Shown: positions 11,078 to 35,472 of the stretch, one piece after another
Numbering within the stretch: the stretch's first letter is position 1
How the letters are laid out: every line of letters starts with the position of its first letter
NCBI RefSeq assembly: GCF_041260155.1
Contig: NC_091941.1
Location: 26,405,747-26,469,746 of the forward strand
Length of the DNA stretch: 64,000 nt
Reading direction: 5' to 3'
Source of the DNA: Ptychodera flava
Lineage: Eukaryota; Hemichordata; Enteropneusta; Ptychoderidae
Translations under genes and position numbers: made by a program
Notes under the pieces: model-generated
What the model saw: only the letters and a program-made list of their open reading frames with translations
Told to the model about the DNA's origin: nothing
Databases searched by the model: none

Positions 11078-12028
11078 ATTTGTACAATAGAGCTCTGGTG
11101 CAAAAAACTTTCAATTGAGAACAGTGAAATGGCTTTATTAATGAAGTGCGGTTTCAAATACAATTCTTCGGGATAGCTTTCTTCGTGTTTTTTTTTTAAA
11201 AAGTACTTGTAACACATTCTCAGGTATGTGATGTAGATTGCTAGGGATACCTTTATCGTTAATGACGAAGTGACGGTGAAATTTACATGCTTACGATTTT
11301 TGAGGCCAAATTTCCAACTTTTGTGCAAAATGACTATTTCTCCTAAGATTTCGGTAAGGTAGCATTCAAATTTAATCTGTCGATGCCTTGGGATGATTTC
11401 GTCTAGATTTCACTGCATGATTGTGCAATTTTCAAATCTCAAGTTTTGCCTACGTATCTTCATCTCTGAACCTTTTGTCTGATAGTTTTTCTGTTTTGTG
11501 TCGAACATACTTCTGTTCTCATCAAGTGGGAGCACAGTGTCATTATTAACTCTCTTTTTTTTTAATTTTGAAAATCGACGGCAAGTAGATATTGCTGATG
11601 ATTAGCATGTGATTCTTTACTGTATCTTTCATCATCTGGGTGTTGAGCACGGCATTGGAGTGGAATTACGCCCTCAGTGGTGACTTCACCTTGTTCAGTT
11701 GTATAAGTTATATACTGATGATGTTTCGAGAAGTTTCACACCAGTGATTTTAACAACTTTACAGCTTTACGGCTTGCTGTCGACCCTGCAGGGAGTTCAA
11801 GGTTATTTCCAGATACAGATATCTGAAATGGGCATTTTGGCTATGGCTTGCCACACAAAGCGTCGCTGGCTTTCTATGATTCTGAACAGACCATGTAGTG
11901 AAAGATGGGCAGTGTGTTTGGATTTCTTGCAGCATTTTAGCTGGTATGAGAATGCGATGATTTAGTATGGCTTCGGGTGTATTCGTCGTCCTCGAAGTCA
12001 TCATCAACATTCTAACCAAATGCATTCT
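11078..12028. other. Intergenic, no feature seen
   Basis: Apart from the duplicated flank at about 11078-11114 no repeat or exon is supported. Overlapping frames near 11.7-12.0 kb look like chance. Confidence 0.55.
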
Positions 12029-12091
12029 TCTCTGGTGGTGATGGTGATGACGATGACGATGACGACGACAACGACGACGACGATGATGATA

Positions 12092-12165
<74 letters not shown>

Positions 12166-12193
12166 GGTGGTGGTGGTGGTGGTGGTGGTGGTG
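12029..12193. repeat. Trinucleotide microsatellite (GAT)n/(GGT)n
   Basis: A run of GATGAT units passes directly into GGTGGT units over about 160 bases. The apparent Met/Val and Ile/Thr open frames are simply translations of the repeat. Confidence 0.95.
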
Positions 12194-12522
12194 ATCTTAA
12201 TGAACAAGGCGCGTGGTCCGAACGATGCTTTCATTTAATTTCGAAAATTTCTACAGTAGGCGTGGAAAGATGACACTTGCCCACTCGTAATTTTTGAGGC
12301 GTATTTGCATGAGGTTTAGTTACACAGAATTACGTTGTACATCCGACGGTTAAGTTGTGCATTCCAGGTAGTTTTGCTGCATTTTTTTCTCAGAAACAGG
12401 CTAAATTTGTGTAATTTTTAAGAAAAATTCATTTCTACACGTGGCGCTTAAGTTATACCTCGTCCTACCCTCGAACTAAAGTGGCCGATTTTCTTTGATA
12501 CAGTTACCAGCATTTCTGAAAT

Positions 12523-12868
12523 TTATGGTAGAACGCGACTCGGGGGACAGATATTCGGACTCTCAAGTTTTACGATTCTTTTTCCAATCTACGACTTGTA
12601 GAGTCTCATTTTGAAGCTCTGGGATTAAGAAAAGTTTTCACCGTCCTAGTTTGTCGAAAATCGAACAAGAGTCAACACGGGGATGGTGACCATTTTGAAT
12701 TTTTCAAATATCGAGAAATCTTATGTAATTTGTCTGTCGAGTACCAACTTTTGCACGGTGATTTCTGATTTTCATTCTTGATTTCGTAAGAGAATGATCG
12801 AAAGTTTCATTCAGGGGAGTTTGAATCAAAGTTTAAGTCTTTCACTTTCGAGTCGCATTCCACCTTAA
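12523..12868 (+). mobile_element. Interspersed repeat R1 (TTAA MITE-like), + copy
   Basis: Shares GACAGATATTCGGACTCTCA and the following 300 or so bases with the copy at 34583-34945, and its reverse complement with 15449-16055 and 43194-43478. Its right end reads cgcattccaccTTAA. No coding capacity is visible. Confidence 0.75.
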
Positions 12869-13436
12869 AGAAAATCTTTGTCCCGGCGATTGATAAAAAG
12901 TGAAAAGAGACTATTATTTCTTTCATGTCGGGAAATCATAGCAAGTACTTCTTATAGTGTTGGAAACGCTACGAAATATTCTGATATCAAAGATGTTTGC
13001 TAATGTACGATGATGCTATACGAAGTTGCTTGTCTACATTCAAGGAAAAAGTAAAAAAGAAATCGAATTATGACTACATGTTATTATGACTACGTGTACT
13101 GGAACGTCTGTGCTACACGTGCGTGACGCCTGGTTATCACGTGACGAAGACGCTGCGCGTACTGATTGAACTGTTCACTTACTCAGGGGGAAAGCGCACG
13201 GTTCGACTGACAAGGATTTGCGTTGATCAAGAAGCATAAACAAAAGAAGAGTATTGTTATGCGGTCCGTTCACTTTCAATTTTGCACTAGCTACAGTCCA
13301 GCGAACCCCTTATTTGTATCTCCACATAGAGAAGAGAATGGAGATATGCCATTGGACAACATATCGGGGACAAGATGAAGGGCAATTATTGTACTATCAT
13401 CATTGTCATCTTCGTCGTTGTCATGATCATGATCAT

Positions 13437-13469
<33 letters not shown>

Positions 13470-15448
13470 CATCACCATCATCATCATCATTTTACAGAGA
13501 CAGCGGCGGTAGCAATATTATCTATGAGTCTGAGCTCCATGTGCTCACATAGCAACATCAGAGGTTTACAGAGCAATGCCACTGAACCGCAAAGTGTCAC
13601 CATTGTCTCCAACAGAAGAACTCGAAGGCATATCATGGTGTGGTGAAACTTGCTTAAGGCAGGCCTACATGAAACTGCATCTGTGAACGCATTTCTTGTC
13701 GAGGCAAATTTCTGCAAAGCTAACCAGTAAATCCAAAACCAAGTTTCCCAAGTGTAATTGATTCTCAGAAATTATAAAATGTAGTGATTTGTACGATGAT
13801 TTTGAGAGATGTGAACGGGATTTAGGGACAGAGATATACTAGTACTCCCCCGAAGTTCAAGATCACACGATACATTAGGCCGAATAGGTACATCATAAAG
13901 GAAAACAAAACATGTCTTGATAAATAAATTCTGTCCGAAAACCGTCCAATTTTTTCCAGAAGTACTTAATACTAATCTCGTAGATATCATCTTGCCACAT
14001 TTGACGTTTATCAGATCACATTCCACAAGATGATATCTTGGAAACCGTTTGTTAGATTTGTCAGTTTGTCTCGTTCAGAAGTAAACCATTAATTCGGAGC
14101 AAGCATCGAGATTTGAGTCAGAGATTCACCAACATGATTGGAGTGAGTAACAAATATGAGACACATACAAACAAACACAGACGGAGACAGAGATAGACTG
14201 ACAGGCAGAGTCAGACAGTGTCATGAACAAACGAATGGTGAAAGAAATAGATAGATACAGTATACACAAAGACTGCTAATAAACACAGAAGAAACAGGAG
14301 AGACAGTCTGACAGAGACACATATACGTAGACAGAGACAGAGAGACAAAGAGACAGACATGCGCAGCAAGAAAGACAAAACGGAAAATTTGAGCGATATT
14401 TTCTTACTGCCACTTATATTTTTCAAATTATTCACACTGAACAAAAGTTGGTGTAACCAATGATGCAGCAGTTCAGTAAGTTTTACATGGTGCGAATGGT
14501 TATATTGTGCAATCATGTGCAGAAAACGGAGTGACACCAGATTCTTTGTTTGCCAAAGAGGGTACGAAACAAACAGTACACAAAATGGGACGCCAGTCAA
14601 TCGCTTTGCCATGGAAATACCAGTGCCACACTGGGCGCACTTTTAATTAAGTCGATTGCAAAGATGTGAACTGCGGTGATGTCACGTAAAACTAGATTTA
14701 TTGTCGTTAAAAATTCATGAAAGCAAAAACGAATTTTCAACAATGGAAATTCATAAGAAAACACGTATAAATCGCCATGCTAACATTCTGAAAAGAGCAA
14801 AGATAGACCAGACACAAAACAAATTATTCATTAGCATAGCAGTTTCTACTTTTGCCGATTGAATATTTTTCATTCTTGTGAAAAAGGTCGCAAAAATTTA
14901 TTGCGATGATCATGATGAAATATACTCTTGCTTCAAAGCCATGATCAAAACTCGTTCGGAAACGTTTGTCTTCAAAGAATGCAACATAATGTTAGAAAAT
15001 TTGAAAGAGTTGCGCCAGTCGCTGACAAAAGGAAACTACAAACTTTTTGTGCTGTGAAGCCGCAGGGCTGTTCTCACTGATGCAGTGAGCGTGTTAGTAT
15101 AGGCGCGTCGGTGTATGCACCGACAAACTTCGCAACATCTTAAGTATCACATTTAAACAGGCCTTTTCGGAAATCTGCATGCGTTGGTGCTGTTTTTCTT
15201 CGAAAGGGATATTTATTGAGAGAAAAAAATTCTCCAAATTAGGTAGATAAATAAAATATATCTGTCTTGTTTCCAGGGATTACAAGCAATCTTAAACATT
15301 TCCTCTAAAACGTAAGTGAAAGTTGAAATACATTTGTGCAAGTGTTGATTTGTTGTCTTATACACCTGTGATATTATTTTTGGAAATTCCTGTTGTGAAT
15401 TTTGTACAGAATTGTTGTTTTGCTAGACAGGAGGATACCTGCTACTAT
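12869..15448. other. Intergenic with microsatellite and degenerate purine repeats
   Basis: No gene is supported. It contains the (ATC)n stretch at 13390-13493 and a degenerate (ACAGAC/ACAGAG)n tract at about 14160-14370. An AP-1 heptamer TGAGTCA lies at 14114-14120. Confidence 0.55.
13390..13493. repeat. (ATC)n/(ATG)n microsatellite
   Basis: Interrupted TCATCA/GATCAT runs. The His-rich open frame over it is a translation of the repeat. Confidence 0.9.
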
Positions 15449-16055
15449 TTAAGGAAGTATGCGCCTCGAAAATGAAATACTTAAACTTTTACTTAAAGGG
15501 ATATAGTCGTCTGAACTACGCCTGTGCGAGTTTCTTGTTTATTTAATTACAAACAATGTATTTCGTGCATGATATCAAGATGCACCTCATCATCATAGCT
15601 GCAACATTTAAATTATACGATGTAGATTATGACAGACATGTTTTAACTTTCATCAATCACCATTGTGCCTTGGATACATTGTTGCCATTGGGTCGTATGG
15701 GTCCAATACGATCTTTGAGCACAGTTCCGACGACTATATCCCTTTAAACTTTCCTCAATGAAACGGTCAACCCTTCTCTCACCAAATCAAGAATAAAACC
15801 CCGGGGTCACCGTGCAACGATTGGAACCAGAGAGTCAAATTACCTGATATTTATCGATATTATGAATTCAAAATGACCGCCATTGCCGTGTTAACGTTAT
15901 GTAGAAAAGTAACATTTTCGATTTTCGAAAAACTGAGACGGTGAAAATTGTTCTTACTCCAAGAGCTTAAAAATGAACCCCCACAAGTGGTATTTCAGAA
16001 AAGAATTGTAAAATTTTGAGAGTCCGAATGTCTGTGAACAGCCTCTGAGTCCAAG
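15449..16055 (-). mobile_element. R1 repeat, minus copy, split by an inserted MITE
   Basis: Begins TTAAGGAAGTATGCGCCTCG and ends in the complement of the ATTCGGACTCTC block (gagagtccgaat). About 255 bases in the middle are a separate TTAA element (15493-15747); other R1 copies are continuous at that point. Confidence 0.75.
15493..15747. mobile_element. MITE family R3 copy 1 (TTAA), nested in R1
   Basis: Inverted ends TTAAAGGGATATAGTCGTC and GACGACTATATCCCTTTAA are flanked by TTAA. The interior (tgtatttcgtgcatgatatc, gttttaactttcatcaatc) matches a copy at 28031-28255. The TTAA target suggests mobilisation by a piggyBac-like transposase, which is inference. Confidence 0.85.
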
Positions 16056-17000
16056 CATGCATGAATTCCATAATCGTGTAGATAAACGGCAAGCTGTGAC
16101 TTGTAACGCACAAATTAAAGTAATATGAAAAACATTAAGCTCCACCTTCTGGAAGTCACTGTATAAACCTATGTATTTTAAATACTTTTGTTCCGTATGT
16201 TTACCACAGTATCTTGTTCTATTTCCCGACATTTCCACTGCTCTGCATTCAGTTTCTAAACGTTAAACTGTACATGTATATATTGTTGTTGACAATCGAA
16301 TCTAAGTCGAAATTTCAAGTTATCAAAACATCAAGTGGCTACATGCACAGAGAGTGCTGACAAGCTGAATATTGGTCATTTCAAAACCACCCAGCCTTTC
16401 ATCCGAATTTTCGTCTGTACAGGTCCAACCCCTTATAGACACAATGCCCTCAGATTCAATCTACGGTGATTAAATGGATCAAGGAAGTAGACCATGAAAC
16501 AAGATACAGGACAATTCTACCGGGAAAGAAATTCAACAGTTGCGGCTGCGTATATCCCCGTGACGCAAACACTTCGCTTCATCAGCAACTATATTCTTGT
16601 TTCGATACGAAGTGAATAAAGTCATTGAAAGCAATATGTTTGGTTTGTTTCTCTGCGGTGATATACATATTTACTCAGCGTTCATTGTCATACAGATTTC
16701 AAGTGTGATTCGTAACAATCGTTCGCCACCCCTGTTACTTTGCAAAAAAAAAATCGAAAAATATATTTCTGTCTGGCCTGACACTGTAAACCATCGTGAT
16801 AAAAGTCAAATTAAATGATAATTGAACAACCACTATTCACCATTTCAAGATTATCGATTTGTTAAATTTAAAATGATGCTTGTTCAGGCCGGTGTTGACG
16901 GTAATTCGTCCTCTGTATCACCGGTTACCAACTGGTTTCGAAAAACTATCTTACAGATAACGAGATTGCGTAAAAACGTAGTCCTCAACACGCTGAAAAG
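16056..17000. other. Intergenic, no feature seen
   Basis: No exon, RNA gene or repeat supported. Confidence 0.5.
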
Positions 17001-17008
17001 TAGCGAGT

Positions 17009-17345
17009 TTGCGCAATGATATTTGACGTGACTCAAGTGCGACAGGGCGAATACGAAGCACAAGTCCGACTGTGTAAACCATTACAAGCATTCAGAAGGA
17101 ACGGGTTGATGACACCATCATGGTTACGGACAGAATGCCGTATTCCGCCCCAGACAAGAATCACAAAAACAACGAGAGAGAATAATAAAAAAACATCACT
17201 GGACGCGTGTGGCTCAAATGCGCATGCGTTCATTTGAAAACAAAGCCAGAGTCAGCACAACTCATATTTAAGGTTGTTGTAGTCGAGGGTCCAAATTAAC
17301 ACATGCTTCAAAGCTCAGTTCAAACACACCTTCGTCTGTTTGCAG
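17009..17345 (+). promoter_or_regulatory. Candidate promoter and 5'UTR exon of ATF3/JDP2-like gene 1
   Basis: TTGCGCAA (17009-17016), a C/EBP-type palindrome, is followed by TGACGTGACTCA (17024-17035), which fuses a CRE half site with an AP-1 heptamer. A TATA-like ATATTTAAG lies near 17263. A strong donor GCAG|GTAAGT at 17345/17346 would end a noncoding first exon, to be joined to the acceptor CTTACAG at 18618-18624 before coding exon A. It fits a stress-inducible gene, but the start site is inferred. Confidence 0.45.
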
Positions 17346-17891
17346 GTAAGTTGATTGATATCGTACCTCAGAAACCGTTCTGTCGTTTCAGCTTGCGACA
17401 TCGTTTCATTGTGAGACACTCCGGACAGCTCAAACGTTCCATTGCATTGTGATATAGTTTTAAATGGTGTTCCCAAGAGTATTTGGCTTTTTATTACCGC
17501 ATTTCGAAACAGAATTAAATTGGTATCTAAAAACCACCGGCAGGAATGTTTTGAACCATCAGTAATCGTGGTCCTGGATTGTCTTCAATCTAAGTTTTTA
17601 GGGGATGCGCACAAAGAAATCTGTTTAATTATGTCGTGTTTTGCTACATGTAATTATGCTTCAACTGACGTTTATGAAACAAACACCCTGCGAGTGAAAC
17701 TCGGGAAACAAAAAACAACTGTCATTGCATTGAGAATACTTATCTTAGTACGGTAATAACTGATCAAGCAAGATAAAGTGTACGTTCGTTTGTCAGAAAA
17801 ACAGGGCAAGTATATGAAGTGGTAGTAATTCTAATAATCCCTATTAGTAAAGTCACCATGCTCTGTTCAGTTGATGCCGAACACATTTCGG

Positions 17892-17977
17892 CGACGTCCG
17901 TACTTGCGCGGTATTCTCTTGTTGTCGCCTCTGTGAGAGGCGACAGCAAGAGAACATCGCTCAAGTACAGACGTCGT
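17892..17977. repeat. Perfect-type hairpin, about 40-bp arms
   Basis: The left arm (17892-17932) begins cgacgtccgtacttg and pairs with the right arm ending caagtacagacgtcg, around a loop of a few bases (ctgtgag). Origin is probably a fold-back transposon. Confidence 0.75.
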
Positions 17978-18098
17978 CGTACTCTACATCTGATTTTAAT
18001 AAGATTGATGCCGAACCGTGCTGGTTTAAGGACCCTTTCAACTTGACTTCCAACCTAAATAGCTATGTGATCGTTAGTGAAAGACAAAAAATTAATTA

Positions 18099-18309
18099 CA
18101 CCATTGGAACTAATTTGGGAGAATAGGATATTGTAGTAATGTTGATTTAATCAGCAATTTAAGCTCATCTACTTTCTTTTTTTGCAATTCACTTGTTTTT
18201 CAGGGTAATTTGTAATATTGCAACTTTCAGCTATAGGGCACACTAACACCTTTGATAAATTTAGACAATTAAAAGCTTCTAATCTCCCAAATTAGTTCCG
18301 ATCGTGTTA
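18099..18309. mobile_element. MITE copy 2, AACACGATTGG family
   Basis: Ends ccattggaactaatttggga and its complement tcccaaattagttccgatcg. The interior matches 10813-11077 without that copy's internal 55-base insert, so this is the cleaner copy. Confidence 0.75.
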
Positions 18310-18505
18310 ATTTTGAAAGTACATTTCGACCTAGTTTTTTAAATTACTTCCAAATATCCAAATACGAGTATTTACGCAAGTCCAATCAGGTAGTGGATAT
18401 CATCATTGATGATATCGTAGTTTTCGCCGTCAACTTTGTCGTCGTCATCGAAGTCTCATTATTATATCATTGTCACCACCATAAATATCATCACCACCCC
18501 AAAGC

Positions 18506-18507
<2 letters not shown>

Positions 18508-18550
<43 letters not shown>

Positions 18551-18552
18551 AT
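18508..18552. repeat. (ATC)n microsatellite
   Basis: About 15 ATC units, immediately upstream of coding exon A of the ATF3/JDP2-like gene. Confidence 0.9.
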
Positions 18553-18658
18553 GTCGTCAATGCCTGTCGTTGTAGCAGTCGCACTTCAGGATCGAGTCAC
18601 TGCTGCCACACATCAATCTTACAGGAGGCGATTTAACTGGCCTAGGAGCGGAAGCAAA

Positions 18659-31883
<13,225 letters not shown>

Positions 31884-32030
31884 TCGTTCCAGTGTTGGAG
31901 TTCTTTGATTGGTCCACGTATATGGGACAACACATATAATCCGTTAGTATACGTTTGCGCGTGATATTTATATTTATCTGTTTATTTATCTATTTATTTA
32001 TTTATCTATTAAATTCTTGATTACAAAAGT
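31884..32030 (+). other. Atf3/Jdp2: 3'UTR with AU-rich element, ATF3/JDP2-like gene 1
   Basis: At 31964-32008 there is a run of overlapping ATTTA motifs including TTATTTATT (31994-32002), the decay nonamer. ATTAAA at 32008-32013 may be the poly(A) signal; AATAAA at 32886 is an alternative giving a longer 3'UTR. Confidence 0.6.
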
Positions 32031-34386
32031 TCTGTTGTCACACTGTTGAATGGACCAGCCGTTTGATAAGTGAGTTGACTTGATTTTCATGTCAAACCAG
32101 AATCGATCACTCTTCATCTTCTATTTTCCATCTTCAGATTTAGGACGAATCGCTTCCCGCGACCCTTTCAACGGAAAAGGAAGTTTCCGTCTGCTAGCCA
32201 AATGATAAAAATGAATAAGTAATCCAAATGAAAGGTCGAGTTCAGTTAAAGGTGGAACGCCTTCCACTCTGAGTAATATTCGCCTAGAATGGACTGGCCA
32301 TATCCACTTATTTAAAACGATATCCCATTTTCCTAGATCAAATCCTTCAACTCCAAAATACCCTTTCCCTCAACGCAGGTGTGCCTAATTTCAAAGTCAA
32401 ACCTTTCCGCAGCTTGCTCACAACTTTGTTTCGCCTTCTTTCCTATTATCCCTGACAAGTTTTACACTTGGCCTTTCCGTGCGATTTTGAAAGAAAAGAA
32501 TTAAGAACAGAGGAAGTCGTATTTTAGAAACAGAACAAAGGCCATGGAAAATACATCAATGTTACAACTGTAGACCCTTAAAATTACACAATAGCATGCT
32601 AAAAATACCCAAAAATATTCCGTGATTTGAAAGATGAATACGCCAGGAGTCGATATGAACGAGATTAATTTAGTCATGCTAATTTAAGTCAACATCGCCA
32701 GCTTCCTAAATTAAAATAGTAATACCGATTGTTCATTACAGGGCATGCGGGCAAGGACTCTAAACGAAAATCGTTTGTCTCTTGGTCCTTTTGGTTTGCG
32801 ACCGCGGGGCATAGAAGGAGCCTCATAACATGAATAGGCCTGTGACACCTTTCATAAATTCTCCAAATAATAAGTAATAGAAGGCAATAAAGGTTGGTCT
32901 CTTTTCATCATGGGGCAAGACGTAACTCGTTTAACGTTAGGATGAAACCCAAAAAGACGCGCAACACGTTTTGAATAGCTATGGGGTAGGCCTAATTACA
33001 CACAATGTGATTTCATCCGCTTCTTTTACATCCAACCTATTGTTGACAGCCAACACTGCTTTAATTTTAGAATTATGGTTTGCCTTTAGCTGGGGATACG
33101 CTATACATAAAACAGATTCCAAAATGATGTAGCCGCTTAACTTTTCTATTAAATATGAGAACAAAAACAAAATGATAGCCCGGTGAACTGAATTATATTG
33201 TTAAAGAATGTATTCGTTTTACAATGATCACAAATTCAATCTCATATTGACTCGATTCTGGCTCTATCTACCGTTCGCATTGTTGGTCTTTCTATCTCCA
33301 TCTCTCGTTCGTATCTGTCCTTTAATATGTAAGTCTCTGTCTATAGGTTCGTCCGTCCGTTCTTGTTCCAAGCCCTTTCACAGTGTCCGCCCCATCACTT
33401 CACACTAGAAATATACGAATCACCAAAGCCACATCTCTACAGTTTTCTTGTTGTTCATTTCGTTAGATGAGACTCACCTTGGTCTGTTTTGTGTTCAGAG
33501 AAAGCTGGCTTGCCATTCGGAATACGAGATCACACCCCGAGCCATCGGGTCTCAGAGCCTTACATGAATTTACAAACGTGCTCCGGAGAGCTACCGATTG
33601 GCAGGTCAGGCCGTATATCTTATATATGCAGGTGCTTGCGCGCTTTTTTAGGTAGGCACAATTAATAACGTGAAACGCGTAAAATAATGTGTTCGGTTGG
33701 ATAATAAATAATGTAGTTTGCAATTCCAGAGTCGGTCTATTATAATACATACATTCTGTAGCCATTTCTTACAGGGCAGTTATGATAATAGCATGTACCA
33801 GCAAGAAAGACAGCGGTCAACGAAATTACCTCTTTCATGACAGAATTGTTTACAATGAAAAAAAAAACAAAACAAAAAAGGGAATGCCTCTTAGTTTCGT
33901 GGGGTAAGCTGTTGCACTCTGAAATTGAATTACCAATAGTATAGATTTTTTATGTATATTTTGTTCAACTCCCAAAATGAAATTGAAATGCCCACTGTTC
34001 AACTTATCCACTCAACCTGTAGGCTTAATTTTAATGTCTAGTGTTATTGTTGACAACTGAGCTTTTTGGTGTGGGCTAGAATTCATTTGTCAACAATAAC
34101 GTTTCTGTTCATATTTTGGCCGTGCGAGACTGAGTTTCTCGTGTCATCCGAGGGCGGCATTCTTCATACCTCACATATGAAGAGTCTTTCATTGTACCAC
34201 GCAGTATCTATTATAGCTTTTCACGTGCACGCTCGACAGCAAGCCGGGCTTTGGATTATATCGACCAAAGATGACGCACCACCACGTTGAAGTTCTCGAT
34301 CAACCGTGTACATCTTCTTTTGAGTCACCTTTCCCATGCGAGTACACATTTTCTCTTGATTCCTACGTTCAACACAATGACGTCTG

Positions 34387-34387
34387 T

Positions 34388-34479
<92 letters not shown>
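34387..34479. repeat. (GA)n microsatellite
   Basis: A dinucleotide run of about 90 bases with one interruption. Confidence 0.95.
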
Positions 34480-34481
<2 letters not shown>

Positions 34482-34582
34482 TCGAACATTTATCTGCATC
34501 AAATACAAATAGCAAGAACAAGAGCATTCAACAATTTATCCTGGACGCTAGTTACCGCTGCAGCCAGACGTTATTGGTTGAT

Positions 34583-34945
34583 TATAAGGGAGGATGTGCC
34601 TCGGGGACAGATATTCGGACTCTCAAACTTGTATACTTTTCTAGTCTGCCACTTGTGAGGGTCATTTTAAAACTCTTAGAGTAACAAAAAAATTCACAGT
34701 CTCAGTTTTCTTGAAAATAGATAATTTTATTTTCCTCATAGAGTAAACAGGGATGGCGGCCGTTTTAAATTTCAAATATTGGTAAATGTTACGTAATTTA
34801 TTTCTCTAATACACACCTTTGCATGGTGACCCGTTGATTTTATGCCCGATTTCCTGGTTTGATAAGAGAATAATTGAAAGGTTTCATCTTGGAAAGTTTG
34901 AGCAAAAGTTTAAGTCTTTCATTTTCGAGGTACAAACTACTCTGA
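34583..34945 (+). mobile_element. R1 repeat, + copy
   Basis: Contains gtgcctcggggacagatatt and aaaagtttaagtctttcatt, shared with the copy at 12523-12868; diverged but collinear. Confidence 0.7.
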
Positions 34946-35242
34946 GACAGCTTCACTTAGTTTAGTGCTGGGATAAAATGAAACTCGGAATTGAGGCATA
35001 AAGGTAGGTTGGTTGAATTCCTGAAAGGATATCAAATTAGGTCACCATAACAGAGGCACACTGCTCTTCTGCAGCGAAGAATATCTTGTTCGGACTGGTA
35101 CATCTGTTACATTGGGTCAGCAGGCATGCGAGGATTGTTGTCATGTCTGCAACGAAGAGTAGTAGAAAACTGAATGAATGTCATGGGGTGGACATTTGTA
35201 ATATTTGTCACACCATGTTGCAGACCAATGCATACATATACC

Positions 35243-35269
35243 CACGGTCCCTCCACTGGAGGGACCGTG
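35243..35269. repeat. Perfect 12-bp stem hairpin
   Basis: cacggtccctcc and ggagggaccgtg flank a 3-base loop, 11 bases before the TTAA element at 35280. Confidence 0.7.
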
Positions 35270-35279
35270 ATATACCGCT

Positions 35280-35472
35280 TTAAAGGTATACAGTCAACTG
35301 TAATCTAAATATGCCCATATGTGATCAAAGGGGCGTTCCTTGGTATTCAAAATGCCCATGTGAGGGAGCTGTTTTTAAAAAGCGGCCACCCGCTTAAAAT
35401 CTGTGATTAGTTAGATTTTCTCTTTCCATGGTAACTGTGGCAAAATTTGAACAGGTGACAGTATGCCTTTAA
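35280..35472. mobile_element. TTAA-flanked MITE R5
   Basis: Inverted ends TTAAAGGTATACAGTCAACT and the complement of GGTGACAGTATGCCTTTAA; 193 bases, no coding capacity. Confidence 0.75.

Noticed and set aside
12004..12238. Poly-Met/Ile/Val open frames
   Set aside because: Translation of the (GAT)n/(GGT)n microsatellite.
34221..34684. Glu/Arg-rich frames of 123 and 137 codons
   Set aside because: They run through the (GA)n tract and then into an R1 repeat copy.
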